Part shown: piece after piece, positions 15,195-22,884 of the stretch
Numbering within the stretch: position 1 is the stretch's first letter
Layout: each line of letters begins with the position of its first letter
Source of the DNA: Treponema sp. UBA4319
GTDB lineage: Bacteria > Spirochaetota > Spirochaetia > Treponematales > Treponemataceae
NCBI GenBank assembly: GCA_002393865.1
Contig: DGUD01000071.1
Location: forward strand, 1-24,006
Length of the DNA: 24,006 bases
Reading direction: 5' to 3'
Translations under genes and position numbers: made by a program
Notes under the pieces: model-generated
Seen by the model: only the letters and a program-made list of their open reading frames with translations
What the model was told of the DNA's origin: nothing
The model's database searches: none

Positions 15195-16742
15195 CTATTT
15201 CTTTTGGGCTGTCCGTTCCCAGACGGGTCCCTGCGGCGTGTCTGTTATGACGATGCCCTTTGCCGCAAGCTGGTCGCGAATCTCGTCCGAGCGGGCAAAA
15301 TTCTTTGCCTTCTTTGCGGCGCTGCGTTCGGCGACGAGCGCGTTGATAGCCTCCGCCTCGGGGTCGTCCGCGTGGGCTGCGGCGCCTGCGTTTGCCGGGA
15401 CATCGAGGGCGGCCGCCGCGCTTTCCGCGAGCCTGAGACCGAGGACGCTGTCCATGCGGCGGACAAGCTCCAGCGCCTCTGCGGCCGCAAGGCTGCCGTC
15501 CTTGACGGCTTTCTGGAGCAGGCTCAGCGCGACCGGCGTGGAGAGGTCGTTCTCCAGCGCAGTGCGGAATTCCTCAAGGTAGTTCTTAGCCTTGCCGCCG
15601 AGACCCTCCGTTTTTGCCGCCTCGCCTTTGGCATAGTGCTTTTCCGGGCACAGGGCTGCTTTTCCGCCCGCTGCCTGCGCAAGTTTTGCGACCCGCTGCA
15701 CGAGCGCCTGCCGGGCGTTCTTTGCCCCGTCCATGGCCTCCCAGCTGAAGTAAATCTGCTTGCGGTAGTGCGCGCCCAGCAGGAAGAGCCGGTAGTCGAG
15801 CGGGTCATACCCTTTATCAATTAACGACGTAAGCGTCAAAAAGTTACCGCTGGACTTTGACATTTTGTCCGCCGCGTCCGTCCCGGCAGTTTTTTTGTCT
15901 TTTGCGATGACAAGGAATTCGTTGTGCAGCCAGTAGTTAACCCACTTTTTGCCGGTGGCGCCCTCGCTCTGGGCAATCTCGTTCGTGTGGTGGATGGGGA
16001 TGTGGTCTATGCCGCCCGTGTGGATGTCGAAGTGCTCGCCCAGATATTTCATGCTCATGGCGGAGCATTCGATGTGCCAGCCGGGGTAGCCGCGCCCCCA
16101 CGGGGAATCCCAGGTGAGCGCCTGGTTCTCGAATTTGCTCTTGGTGAACCACAGCACAAAGTCGTGCGGGTTGCGCTTGTTCTCGTCCACGACCACGACG
16201 TCGCGCTTGCCTGCCCCCGCGCGCAGCTCGTCCAGGTTCAGCTGGGCAAGGTCGCCGTAGTTCGGGTAGGTCGTCACGTCGTAGTAGAGGTTACCGCCCG
16301 CCATATAGGTGTGCCCGTTTGCCTCTATGCGCTTTATCAGCTCAATCATGTCGCCCACGTGCTCTGTTGCCCTGCATACGACGTCCGGACGGATGATGTT
16401 CAGCCTGTCGAAGTCTTTGAAGAAGGCGTCCGTGTAGAACTGGGCGACTTCCAGCACGGATTCGTGGCGTTCCCGCGCGGTTTTGAGCATTTTGTCCTCG
16501 CCCGCGTCCGCGTCGCCCGTCAGGTGCCCGATGTCGGTGATGTTCATGACGTGCTTTTTGCCGAATCCGAGGAACGAGAGCGTCCTGTCCAGCGTGTCAA
16601 GGAATATGTATGCGCGGAGGTTCCCGATGTGCGCGTAGTTGTAGACTGTAGGGCCGCAGCCGTAAAAGCCCACGAAGCCCGGCGTGATGGGAGTAAAGTC
16701 CTGCATTGTGCGGCCCATTGTATTGAAAAGACGTAATCCCAT
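15195..16742 (-). CDS. cysS: Cysteinyl-tRNA synthetase
   Basis: Class I synthetase that charges tRNA-Cys. Seen: 515 residues. The HIGH-type motif reads HIGN (38-41) after [10 protein letters not shown], with the zinc ligand Cys29. The zinc site continues in the WHIECSAMS and [13 protein letters not shown] segments. KMSKS is intact (293-297, followed by SGNF), and the C-terminal anticodon-binding part ends with a [17 protein letters not shown] tail. The start at 16742 has GGAGGA about 5 nt upstream. It is divergent from murB across a 144-nt gap. Length and motifs are normal, so an ordinary active enzyme is expected. Confidence 0.97.
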   Translation of the reverse strand: MGLRLFNTMGRTMQDFTPITPGFVGFYGCGPTVYNYAHIGNLRAYIFLDTLDRTLSFLGFGKKHVMNITDIGHLTGDADAGEDKMLKTARERHESVLEVAQFYTDAFFKDFDRLNIIRPDVVCRATEHVGDMIELIKRIEANGHTYMAGGNLYYDVTTYPNYGDLAQLNLDELRAGAGKRDVVVVDENKRNPHDFVLWFTKSKFENQALTWDSPWGRGYPGWHIECSAMSMKYLGEHFDIHTGGIDHIPIHHTNEIAQSEGATGKKWVNYWLHNEFLVIAKDKKTAGTDAADKMSKSSGNFLTLTSLIDKGYDPLDYRLFLLGAHYRKQIYFSWEAMDGAKNARQALVQRVAKLAQAAGGKAALCPEKHYAKGEAAKTEGLGGKAKNYLEEFRTALENDLSTPVALSLLQKAVKDGSLAAAEALELVRRMDSVLGLRLAESAAAALDVPANAGAAAHADDPEAEAINALVAERSAAKKAKNFARSDEIRDQLAAKGIVITDTPQGPVWERTAQKK

Positions 16743-16753
16743 AGTTCCTCCAG

Positions 16754-16782
16754 ATGACCAAATCGAAAATATCGTGTATAAT
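16754..16782 (+). promoter_or_regulatory. Probable murB promoter in the cysS-murB divergent region
   Basis: Minus-35 ATGACC (16754-16759), a 17-nt spacer and a perfect minus-10 TATAAT (16777-16782). The start of transcription near 16789 would give a leader of about 100 nt before murB. A TATACA on the opposite strand overlaps it and might serve cysS. Confidence 0.5.
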
Positions 16783-16801
16783 CGACCAGGGAGGAAAAGC
16801 G

Positions 16802-16894
16802 ATGGTTCCCCCGCTGGCCTTGCATTTTTTCAGGCTGAAGCCTTGCAAAAATGTAGCCTTTAAATGTAGCTTTTATAGGTACAATCATGGATAG
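16802..16894 (+). CDS. Putative 30-codon leader ORF overlapping murB
   Basis: ATG 16802 has an excellent ribosome-binding site (AGGGAGG about 7 nt upstream), whereas murB itself has none. The frame runs to TAG at 16892-16894, overlapping the murB start at 16887, so ribosomes finishing it could re-initiate on murB. The product begins MVPPLALHFFRLK and contains two Cys and many aromatic residues; it resembles nothing I know. Its codons also contain the stem-loop and tandem repeat described for this region. It may be a regulatory leader rather than a functional peptide, or chance. Confidence 0.4.
   Translation: MVPPLALHFFRLKPCKNVAFKCSFYRYNHG
16821..16855 (+). promoter_or_regulatory. Stem-loop in the murB leader
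   Basis: TGCATTTTT (16821-16829) pairs over 9 bp, with one G-U, with AAAAATGTA (16847-16855). An inner AGGC-TGAA-GCCT hairpin (16832-16843) fills the loop. The second repeat copy at 16862-16868 (AAATGTA) could pair with the same left arm, so two alternative structures are possible. Confidence 0.35.
16849..16874 (+). repeat. 13-bp tandem repeat just before murB
   Basis: AAATGTAGCCTTT (16849-16861) is followed directly by AAATGTAGCTTTT (16862-16874), differing at one base. It lies 12 nt before the murB start codon and within the putative leader ORF. Confidence 0.75.
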
Positions 16895-17930
16895 CATACG
16901 AGAAATAGGAGAAAATATCAAGAACTCCCCTTTTTTCCGGGGCAGCCTTGCCTATGACGAGCCGCTCGCGCCCCGCACGACGATGAGGGTCGGCGGGCCT
17001 GCCGCGCTGTTTGTCTGCCCTGCCGACGTCTCTTCCGCCGCGTTCGCCGCATCCCGCTGCCGTGCCGCCGGGCTGCGCCTTTTTGTGCTGGGCGGCGGGA
17101 GCAACCTTGTGGTGGATGACGGCGGTTTTTGCGGTGCGGTGCTTTCCACGGGGGGGATGCGGGGCATATCCGTGCAGGCGGGGGAGGAGCTTGCGCCCGC
17201 AGACGACGGGATTCCTTTTGGCCGGCGCTGCCGGGCAACGCTCTGCTGCGGGGCAGGGGCAAGCATCGCCTCCATCACGGAATTCTGCGAGGAGCACGGC
17301 CTGTGGGGGCTGTGCAGCTTTGCTGGCCTGCCGGGGACGGCTGGCGGCGCCGCGTATATGAATGCCCGCTGCTACGGCCAGGATATAAGCTCGGTGATTT
17401 CCGCGGTGGAATATGTAAATCTGCCCGATTTGCCGCCGTACCTGTCAGCTGACGTTGCATTTGAGCCGAAAATGTATCATAATGATGGTGTCGGCTGGGA
17501 TTACAAGCGCTCTCCCTTTATGGGGACGGAGCGCCTGATAAGCGCCGTGCAGTTCTCGCTCTGCTGCCTGGATCCGGACGCGCTGTACGGCGGAAGGGCT
17601 GCGGCGGCGGACGTCCGGGAATTTGTGAGGGGGCAGGACAGGCATTTTGTGCTTGACCGCAAGGAGAAGGGGCATTTCAATGCGCCGAGCGCCGGGAGCG
17701 TGTTCAAGAACGACAGGAGCTTCGGCAAACCGAGCGGCATGCTGGTGGACGAAGCCGGGCTGAAGGGACTTTCGGTGGGCGGTGCGCAGGTGGCGCCGTG
17801 GCACGGGAACTTTATCATCAACACGGGGGGCGCCCGTGCCGCTGATATACGGGAGCTTGTCCGGCAGGTCCAGCAGGCTGTATGCTCCCGCTCTGGCTGT
17901 ATGCTGGAGCCGGAGATTATTTTTGTTTAA
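16887..17930 (+). CDS. murB: UDP-N-acetylenolpyruvoylglucosamine reductase
   Basis: FAD-dependent cytoplasmic enzyme completing UDP-MurNAc synthesis for peptidoglycan. Seen: 347 residues; FAD-binding segments TTMRVGGPAA, LGGGSNLVV and FAGLPGTAGGAAYMNARCYG; substrate segment YKRSPF; catalytic Ser271 in APSAGSVFKN; GNFIIN; and the terminal LEPEI with the catalytic Glu near 341-343. It has a proline- and glycine-rich insertion around residues 90-115 that I see no conserved motif in. The ATG at 16887 lacks a Shine-Dalgarno sequence but overlaps the end of a 30-codon ORF with a strong one, so coupled translation is plausible. As recalled, murB also neighbours cysS in T. pallidum. Confidence 0.96.
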   Translation: MDSIREIGENIKNSPFFRGSLAYDEPLAPRTTMRVGGPAALFVCPADVSSAAFAASRCRAAGLRLFVLGGGSNLVVDDGGFCGAVLSTGGMRGISVQAGEELAPADDGIPFGRRCRATLCCGAGASIASITEFCEEHGLWGLCSFAGLPGTAGGAAYMNARCYGQDISSVISAVEYVNLPDLPPYLSADVAFEPKMYHNDGVGWDYKRSPFMGTERLISAVQFSLCCLDPDALYGGRAAAADVREFVRGQDRHFVLDRKEKGHFNAPSAGSVFKNDRSFGKPSGMLVDEAGLKGLSVGGAQVAPWHGNFIINTGGARAADIRELVRQVQQAVCSRSGCMLEPEIIFV

Positions 17931-17944
17931 GAAGGCTGTGTCTG

Positions 17945-17973
17945 TTGCCGAAAATCTAGACTAGGGGTATAGC
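17945..17973 (+). promoter_or_regulatory. Weak promoter candidate before the cyclic-nucleotide-binding gene
   Basis: TTGCCG (17945-17950), a 17-nt spacer and TATAGC (17968-17973). The match is modest and the leader would be only about 17 nt, with AAGAGG (17982-17987) very near its 5' end. Confidence 0.3.
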
Positions 17974-17996
17974 CGCGAAATAAGAGGTACGAGAAT

Positions 17997-19202
17997 ATGT
18001 TGCAGTTGTCTTTTGTTAATTTTAAGATGAATTCTTATCTGCTGGTTGAAGGAACGGATACCAACGACAGATTTTTTATTATACAGACCGGTAAAGTCAC
18101 CTGCTACCATGAGACCAAGATACCGGAGACTTCCATCAAGATTCTGGGGCCGGGGGATTTCGTCGGCGTTACGGCCTGTATGTCCGGCCATAGCCAGATG
18201 GAGACTGTCATCGCCCAGACCGATGTGACCGCCATCGCCGTCAGGCGCGATCAGTATCCTGAGCTGATAATGAAGAACACCCCGATAGCGATGAAGATAG
18301 TCCGCTATTTTGCCCGCGAGATGCGCGTGCTCAACGATCTCCGCACCAAAATCACGCTCCGAAAAAATATCGTGGATTCTCCGGAGGAGCTTTTCCGCAT
18401 TGCCGAGCATTATGAGGAGGCGGGATACAACAATATCGCTGTGTACGGCTACTACCAGTACCTTAAGCGCTGCCCGACGGGGACGAACGCTATGGAGGCA
18501 AAACGCCGCTTTATGCGGCTTAAGCCCAAGTCGACCGTCACTTATTTTGAGCCGAGCGACGAGATGCTGCGCCGTTATCCGGCGGACACGATGATTTTCT
18601 CCGAATGCCAGAACGGGCCGGATATGTTCATCATACAGGAAGGCACCGTGCGCATCACCAAAGTCGTTGACAATGAGGAAGTGACGCTTGCCCTCCTGAA
18701 AAAAGGCGATATGTTCGGCGAGATGGCGCTGCTGGAGGACAAGCCCCGCTCTGCGAGCGCTATCGCCCACAGCGATTGCCGCGTGATGGTGGTAAACCAC
18801 AACAACTTTGACCAGATGGTTTCCTCTCAGCCGGGATTCATCGCCCGCCTTTCTACGATGCTCGCGGATCGCGTGTGGTCTATGTACCGCCAGCTGGTGA
18901 ACGGTATGCTCACGGAGCCGCGCGAGCGCATGATAGACATGCTTGCCTTGCAGATTGAGGGGCAGAAAGGCATCTCTTACATGAAGGGTGTGCCGCTCCA
19001 GACTGATTTGTCCCCCCAGGATATCATCAATCTGTGCGGTATTCCCCCGCAGAACCAGAAGATAGCGATGTACCAGCTGTCCACAGACCAGAACGTAAAA
19101 ATCAGGAACGGCAAGATAAATGTCCCTGACGTCCCTGAGCTATTGAAGCAGGCGGCATTCTACCGCAAGCAGAACAACCGGCGGGCAAATGAAAACAGAT
19201 AG
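17997..19202 (+). CDS. Protein with two cyclic-nucleotide-binding domains
   Basis: Predicted cytoplasmic cAMP- or cGMP-responsive protein, probably a regulator. Seen: 401 residues. CNBD 1 at about 10-115 has the beta-roll outline (FFIIQTGKVT, LGPGDFVGVTA) but lacks the phosphate-cassette Glu and Arg. CNBD 2 at about 195-305 has the complete cassette FGEMALLEDKPRSAS with E242 and R251, so it should bind ligand. A helical linker at about 115-185 joins them, and the C-terminal ~85 residues loosely resemble a Crp-type winged helix (DLSPQDIINLCGI) but are too diverged for me to claim DNA binding. The start has AAGAGG 9 nt upstream. It overlaps the next gene by 14 nt. T. pallidum TP0089, as I remember it, is the likely orthologue. 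Confidence 0.88.
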   Translation: MLQLSFVNFKMNSYLLVEGTDTNDRFFIIQTGKVTCYHETKIPETSIKILGPGDFVGVTACMSGHSQMETVIAQTDVTAIAVRRDQYPELIMKNTPIAMKIVRYFAREMRVLNDLRTKITLRKNIVDSPEELFRIAEHYEEAGYNNIAVYGYYQYLKRCPTGTNAMEAKRRFMRLKPKSTVTYFEPSDEMLRRYPADTMIFSECQNGPDMFIIQEGTVRITKVVDNEEVTLALLKKGDMFGEMALLEDKPRSASAIAHSDCRVMVVNHNNFDQMVSSQPGFIARLSTMLADRVWSMYRQLVNGMLTEPRERMIDMLALQIEGQKGISYMKGVPLQTDLSPQDIINLCGIPPQNQKIAMYQLSTDQNVKIRNGKINVPDVPELLKQAAFYRKQNNRRANENR

Positions 19203-19830
19203 GAATATATTCGCGGCAGTTTTTTCGGCTTTCCTCCTGGCGTTTCCGCTCGCTGCGGAGGGCGGGGTGTCGGTCTCGGTTTCCGTGGGCGGCGATTTCC
19301 CCATGTCCGAGCGGATTCCCGACGTCAAGGGCTCTTCCGGCTCTTCCGCCCAGGCGCTTCCCGGCGGATTTGGCGCGGTCAAGCTGGGGATGTCGGTGGA
19401 CGACGTAAAGGAGATGCTGAAGCAGGACTCGCGCTTCGGCTACCGCGGCGACCGGGACGTCTCCCTGCTGCCGGGCGATAACCGCGTGCTCATAGAGACG
19501 GATACGTCCCGCACGGCGCCCTATTCGTACCTTGACCGCTGCTGGTTCCAGTTCTATGAGGACAAGCTGTACACCATCACCATCAACATGAATCGCGACA
19601 AGCTTGACCACTATTCGGTGTTCAGCACGCTCTGCGAGAAATACGGAAATCCCGTCTCCCTGAATCCTGACAAGGCCGAATGGCGGGACGGCAGCGTCAT
19701 CATCGATTTGGAGCGCCCGCTCGCCCTCAAATATACTGACAGGGCTGTGTTCGAGAAGCTTCAGGCCGACGCGATGGTAGACAAGACCGCCGGCGAGAAG
19801 TCGAGGGAGAATTTCCTTGAGGGGCTGTGA
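19189..19830 (+). CDS. Exported protein of unknown function, 213 aa
   Basis: Not recognised to family level. Seen: a signal peptide (MKTDR, then a hydrophobic stretch ending FPLAAEGG), a short low-complexity Ser/Val/Gly part, and a domain opening with GAVKLGMSVDDVKEMLKQ that resembles the start of SmpA/OmlA- or BLIP-type folds, where a Gly-Met-Ser turn precedes a helix. The remainder is a beta-rich segment (CWFQFYEDKLYTITINM, then KYGNPVSLNPDKAEWRDG). The gene starts inside the end of the cyclic-nucleotide-binding gene (14-nt overlap) and its stop is next to the DUF192 start, so the three are one operon. A periplasmic envelope role is likely; no enzyme motif is seen. Confidence 0.83.
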   Translation: MKTDRNIFAAVFSAFLLAFPLAAEGGVSVSVSVGGDFPMSERIPDVKGSSGSSAQALPGGFGAVKLGMSVDDVKEMLKQDSRFGYRGDRDVSLLPGDNRVLIETDTSRTAPYSYLDRCWFQFYEDKLYTITINMNRDKLDHYSVFSTLCEKYGNPVSLNPDKAEWRDGSVIIDLERPLALKYTDRAVFEKLQADAMVDKTAGEKSRENFLEGL

Positions 19831-19832
19831 GC

Positions 19833-20312
19833 ATGCATAGTCCCAAAAACTACATAGCGCTCTTTTTCTCTGTCCTTGTGCTTGCGACGGCTTCCTGCTC
19901 CGGCAGGAAGTTTTCGTTGCCGGAGCGCACGCTGTTGATTTCCACGGCGGACGGGCGGAGCGTAGCGGTGCAGGCGGAGATTGCCCGTAAGGAAGAGGAA
20001 CGGAACTACGGTTTTATGAACCGGAAGCACATTCCTGCCGGCACAGGTATGCTTTTTGTCTTTGAGAGCGACCAAGTGCTCCGCTTCTGGATGAAGGACA
20101 CGCCGCATCCGCTTTCCATCGCCTATATCGACGCGGACGGTGTTATCCGCGACATCCTTGACATGACCCCTTACAGTACCGCCTCCGTGAAAAGCTCCGT
20201 GTCGGTGCGCTATGCGCTGGAGGTGCCGCAGGGCTGGTTTGCCGAGGAGCATATCGCGCCGGGGGACAGCGTCGCGCTGGATTCCGGAGAGGGGCTGCGC
20301 AGCTTGCGTTAG
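19833..20312 (+). CDS. DUF192 lipoprotein
   Basis: DUF192 proteins are small beta-barrel proteins of unknown biochemical role. Seen: 159 residues with a lipoprotein-type signal peptide ending LATASC (Cys22), a loose lipobox acceptable for spirochaetes. The DUF192 core follows: RNYGFMNRKHIPAGTGMLFVF, split here as RNYGFMNR and GMLFVFE, then LRFWMKDTPHPLSIAYID, DILDMTP and YALEVPQGWF. The start was taken as ATG 19833 because GAGGGG at 19819-19824 is 8 nt before it; GTG 19827, overlapping the previous stop, is too close to that site. It is the third gene of a compact operon. Membrane anchoring is inferred from the lipobox. Confidence 0.9.
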   Translation: MHSPKNYIALFFSVLVLATASCSGRKFSLPERTLLISTADGRSVAVQAEIARKEEERNYGFMNRKHIPAGTGMLFVFESDQVLRFWMKDTPHPLSIAYIDADGVIRDILDMTPYSTASVKSSVSVRYALEVPQGWFAEEHIAPGDSVALDSGEGLRSLR

Positions 20313-20439
20313 TTCCCCTGCGGGGCTCTTGGCCGGAATGTATCTCAGGAACCGCACGCGGTGCGTGGCACCGCTGAAATTCTTGCGAGCCTGTTTCATG
20401 CGCACGCGACTTTTGGAACGGGTTCTGGAGTGTTATAGA

Positions 20440-21435
20440 ATGAAAAAGACGAATCTCTTTGTGGGAGCGGCCGTGGCGCTGCTTTCCCTGCTGACTTTTT
20501 CCTGCGAGACCCTGAAGGATGTCGTGGGAACGCCGTCCTTGTCCCTCAAGTCTATGGGCATCCGCTCGCTTGACCTGGAGGGCATAACCTTTAGCTGCGA
20601 CTATTCCATAAGCAACCCGTATCCGGTGGCTTTCTCCATCAAGCAGCTGGCCGCGGACATCCTGTATGAGGGCGGCACGTTCACGAAGATTAATTCAGAC
20701 AACGGGGTGAGCGTGGCGGCGATGGGCTCCCGCACCAATACGATGACCTTCAAGGTGCCGTATGATACCATCCTGAATTACGCCAAGAGCACGAGCGGCA
20801 AGACTTCCCTGCCGTTTACGCTGAAAGGTGCCGCCGCCCTTGACCTGAGCTCGGTGCCGCTGCTTGAGAGCTCTTCCCTCTCGCTGCCGTTCTCAAAGGA
20901 TTTCAGCGTGCCGGTCTTTAAGCCGCAGCTGTCCGTATCCGACGTGAAGGTGCAGCTTCCTTCCCTGAGCACGCTGAAAGACGCCTTGGTGAACGGCGGC
21001 ATGAGCGCGACGAAGGCCGCGACCCTTGCGGCGTCCATTATCGGCGGCAAGCAGCTGAGCGCGGATGCGTTTGATGGCATTGACCTGAACCTTGATATGC
21101 TTTTTAACGTGAATGTCGCGAACAAAGGCAGCGCCCCGTGGAAATACCTGCTGAAGAACTGCTCTCTCAAGACCGCGTCCGGGGACTTCGCCACGGTGCA
21201 GACATCCGGCAGCACGTCCATCACATCTGAGAGCGGTACCATCCCGATGAAAGTCTCCCTGAACACACTAAAGGCCGGTGCGTTTATCGTCCAGATGCTG
21301 AACAAAAACGGCTCCAACCCGGTTTTCTCGCTTGACAGCGCGCTTTCCTTTACGGAGCTGCCCTACAGCCCCGACCTGCCGCTCGCCTGGTCCTACGAGA
21401 TTCCGCTCTCAAAGGTCGCCGTGAACCGCAACTAG
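20440..21435 (+). CDS. LEA14/WHy-domain lipoprotein, 331 aa
   Basis: Seen: signal peptide starting MKKTNLF with a hydrophobic core and a loose lipobox LTFSC (Cys22), so probably an envelope lipoprotein. Residues ~35-130 match the water-stress/hypersensitive-response (WHy, LEA type 2) pattern: LEGITFSCDYSISNPYPV, the Asn-Pro pair and a closing MTFKVPYDTI. A second, weaker copy lies at about 215-310 (DLNLDMLFNVNVANKGSAPW). The middle is rich in Ser and Leu. WHy domains are found in desiccation-response and type VI/flagellar-adjacent proteins; the bacterial role is usually unknown. The ATG has GGAG about 9 nt upstream. The 127-nt gap from the DUF192 gene holds two small GC-rich hairpins and no clear terminator. 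Confidence 0.86.
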   Translation: MKKTNLFVGAAVALLSLLTFSCETLKDVVGTPSLSLKSMGIRSLDLEGITFSCDYSISNPYPVAFSIKQLAADILYEGGTFTKINSDNGVSVAAMGSRTNTMTFKVPYDTILNYAKSTSGKTSLPFTLKGAAALDLSSVPLLESSSLSLPFSKDFSVPVFKPQLSVSDVKVQLPSLSTLKDALVNGGMSATKAATLAASIIGGKQLSADAFDGIDLNLDMLFNVNVANKGSAPWKYLLKNCSLKTASGDFATVQTSGSTSITSESGTIPMKVSLNTLKAGAFIVQMLNKNGSNPVFSLDSALSFTELPYSPDLPLAWSYEIPLSKVAVNRN

Positions 21436-21448
21436 AGTAGGAAGCAAG

Positions 21449-21575
21449 AAGGATTCAATATAAAAAATGCGCGGAGGCGGAAAAGCGCCCGATGCCGCCT
21501 TTGTAGCGCTTGCGCTACAACCAGCGGTACCGGGCGATTTTCCGCCGGGAGCGCATTTTTGTTTTTATGTTGAAA
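21449..21575 (+). repeat. Dispersed ~127-bp imperfect palindrome, copy A
   Basis: The left arm (21449-21491) and right arm (21531-21575) are near reverse complements, both containing ATGCGC/GCGCAT next to A- or T-runs and a GGCGGAAAA/TTTTCCGCC block. A perfect inner hairpin GTAGCGC-TT-GCGCTAC sits at the centre. The left arm matches the inverted copy at 23875-23917 at 40 of 43 positions by my count. It lies between the convergent LEA14 and TPR genes and could end both transcripts. Size and shape recall ERIC elements, although the sequence is unrelated as far as I can tell. Confidence 0.85.
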
Positions 21576-21586
21576 CCTTTGGGGGC

Positions 21587-22741
21587 TTATGCTTCCCGCT
21601 CCATTTCCGTGAGGCAGGCCTGTGCGATTTTGTCGTTGGGGTCGAGCTCAAGAACCGTCATGAAGTATTTGCGGGCCTCGGTGTAATCTCCCCGCTTCAT
21701 AAAGAGATAGCCGAGATTGCTGATGATTTTTGTGTTGTCGGGATCCATGGTGAGCGCGTCGTTGAGGCTGTCCTGCGCGCCGTCAAGGTCGCCGGTCTCC
21801 ATCTGGCAGATTGCGAGCTCGTTCAGCGTGTCGGCGTTCTCGTCGCCGCCCTCGCATTCCCGCGCCTTCTCAAAGGCCTGCTTTGCCGCCTCAAAGCGCT
21901 CAAGCTTGCGCAGCCCCCAGCCCAGCATGAACCAGGCGTTCCATACGGCGGGGTTGTCCTGGATGAAGCGCCGTATCTCTTCCAGCCCTTTTTCTTCCTG
22001 CCCGCCCGATATGAGCTCGTAGGCGTGGTGGAAGCGGTCGCTTTCCAGATTGCGGTTCTGTATCTTGTGGATCAGCTCCTGCGCGCGCTCCTGCTTGTAG
22101 CGCTCGTTCTCGCCCATCTCCTCGTCCTTTGCGTCCGCCGTCAGCGCAAGGAAGCTTTCCAGACAGCCCTTTGCGTCAGCATAGTTGTGCTGCTTCAGGT
22201 AGAAAAAGGCCGCGTTGAAGAAGGCGTCGGGAATTTCGGGCTCGCTGTCCATCGCCTCGCGGTAGTAGTTGAGCGCGCTGTCGTCGTAGGCGTCCGCGTC
22301 CTCGTGCAGCCCGGAGCGGCGGTAGCTGTCTGCCCGCTGGTCAAAGAAGAGCGCCATGTTGAGGATAGTCGCCTTGTCCTCCGGGTCAAGCCCGTGAAGA
22401 GCCATCCAGATTTCTTCCGCCAGCTCCCAGTCCTCGTTTTTTGCCTTCAGTATGGCGGCTTCCGTCAGCTCCTTTTTTATGCCGGGGCGGGCTTCCTGCA
22501 GGACGCTGCGGTAGTAGCCCAGGTTGGGGTTCGCGTGGTCGTATGCGAGCACCGTCAGGATTCCTGCCAGAATCTGCTCCTGCGTGAGCTCTGACGCGTC
22601 AAAGGTGCCGGGCGCCGCGCTGTCTTTCTTTTGTACCGGCAGCGGTATTGACGGATCGATGTGCATCGCATGGGCTGAAAGCGAGAAATTTTCCGGCAGT
22701 TTGATGAAATAAACGGAGTCCAAGGGGTTCTGGGGGTTCAT
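21587..22741 (-). CDS. TPR-repeat protein
   Basis: Predicted cytoplasmic protein-interaction scaffold. Seen: 384 residues with no signal peptide or membrane helix. Three clear tetratricopeptide repeats occupy about residues 270-375 (NAWFMLGWGLRKLERFEAAK; then TLNELAICQMETGDLDGAQ; then IISNLGYLFMKRGDYTEARK), each ending in an AL..DP-type turn. Weaker repeat-like helices occur at about 95-215. The N-terminal ~60 residues are not repeats. The ATG at 22741 has AAGGAA 7 nt upstream. It follows the PilZ gene on the same strand with a 16-bp hairpin between them. T. pallidum TP0095, as I recall, is a TPR protein near rpoE, so this may be its orthologue. Confidence 0.9.
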   Translation of the reverse strand: MNPQNPLDSVYFIKLPENFSLSAHAMHIDPSIPLPVQKKDSAAPGTFDASELTQEQILAGILTVLAYDHANPNLGYYRSVLQEARPGIKKELTEAAILKAKNEDWELAEEIWMALHGLDPEDKATILNMALFFDQRADSYRRSGLHEDADAYDDSALNYYREAMDSEPEIPDAFFNAAFFYLKQHNYADAKGCLESFLALTADAKDEEMGENERYKQERAQELIHKIQNRNLESDRFHHAYELISGGQEEKGLEEIRRFIQDNPAVWNAWFMLGWGLRKLERFEAAKQAFEKARECEGGDENADTLNELAICQMETGDLDGAQDSLNDALTMDPDNTKIISNLGYLFMKRGDYTEARKYFMTVLELDPNDKIAQACLTEMEREA

Positions 22742-22781
22742 GACAGTTCCTTTTTCGAAATTCCTGTGAGTTTTTAAAGGC

Positions 22782-22820
22782 GAGCCAGTCTCAAAAGTAA
22801 TCTGCTTTTGAGACTGGCTC
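22782..22820. terminator. Perfect 16-bp hairpin between the PilZ and TPR genes
   Basis: GAGCCAGTCTCAAAAG (22782-22797) and CTTTTGAGACTGGCTC (22805-22820) are exact reverse complements around a 7-nt loop. On the minus strand the stem is followed by GCCTTTAAAAA, which is a poor T-run. Terminator or mRNA-stabilising roles for the PilZ transcript are both possible. Confidence 0.6.
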
Positions 22821-22832
22821 CGGTATGCGGCC

Positions 22833-22884
22833 GATGCGCCCGCGGAAGGCTTTGCAAAGACAGCCCGGGCTTTTATTTTGCCGC
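22833..22884. repeat. Possible eroded third copy of the dispersed palindrome
   Basis: GATGCGCCCGCGGAA, then GCTTTGCAAA followed closely by AGCCCGGGC, line up with ATGCGCTCCCAGTGGAA and the GCTTTGCAAA/AGCCCGGGC stretch of copy B, with the intervening part missing. It overlaps the last codons and the stop of the PilZ gene. Weaker than copies A and B. Confidence 0.35.

Noticed and set aside
19827..19832. GTG 19827 as start of the DUF192 gene
   Set aside because: It is only 2 nt from the ribosome-binding site; ATG 19833 has normal spacing.
21467..22594. A 375-codon + strand frame opposite the TPR gene
   Set aside because: It begins inside repeat copy A and mirrors the TPR gene; its Val/Leu/Ala-rich product has no conserved features.
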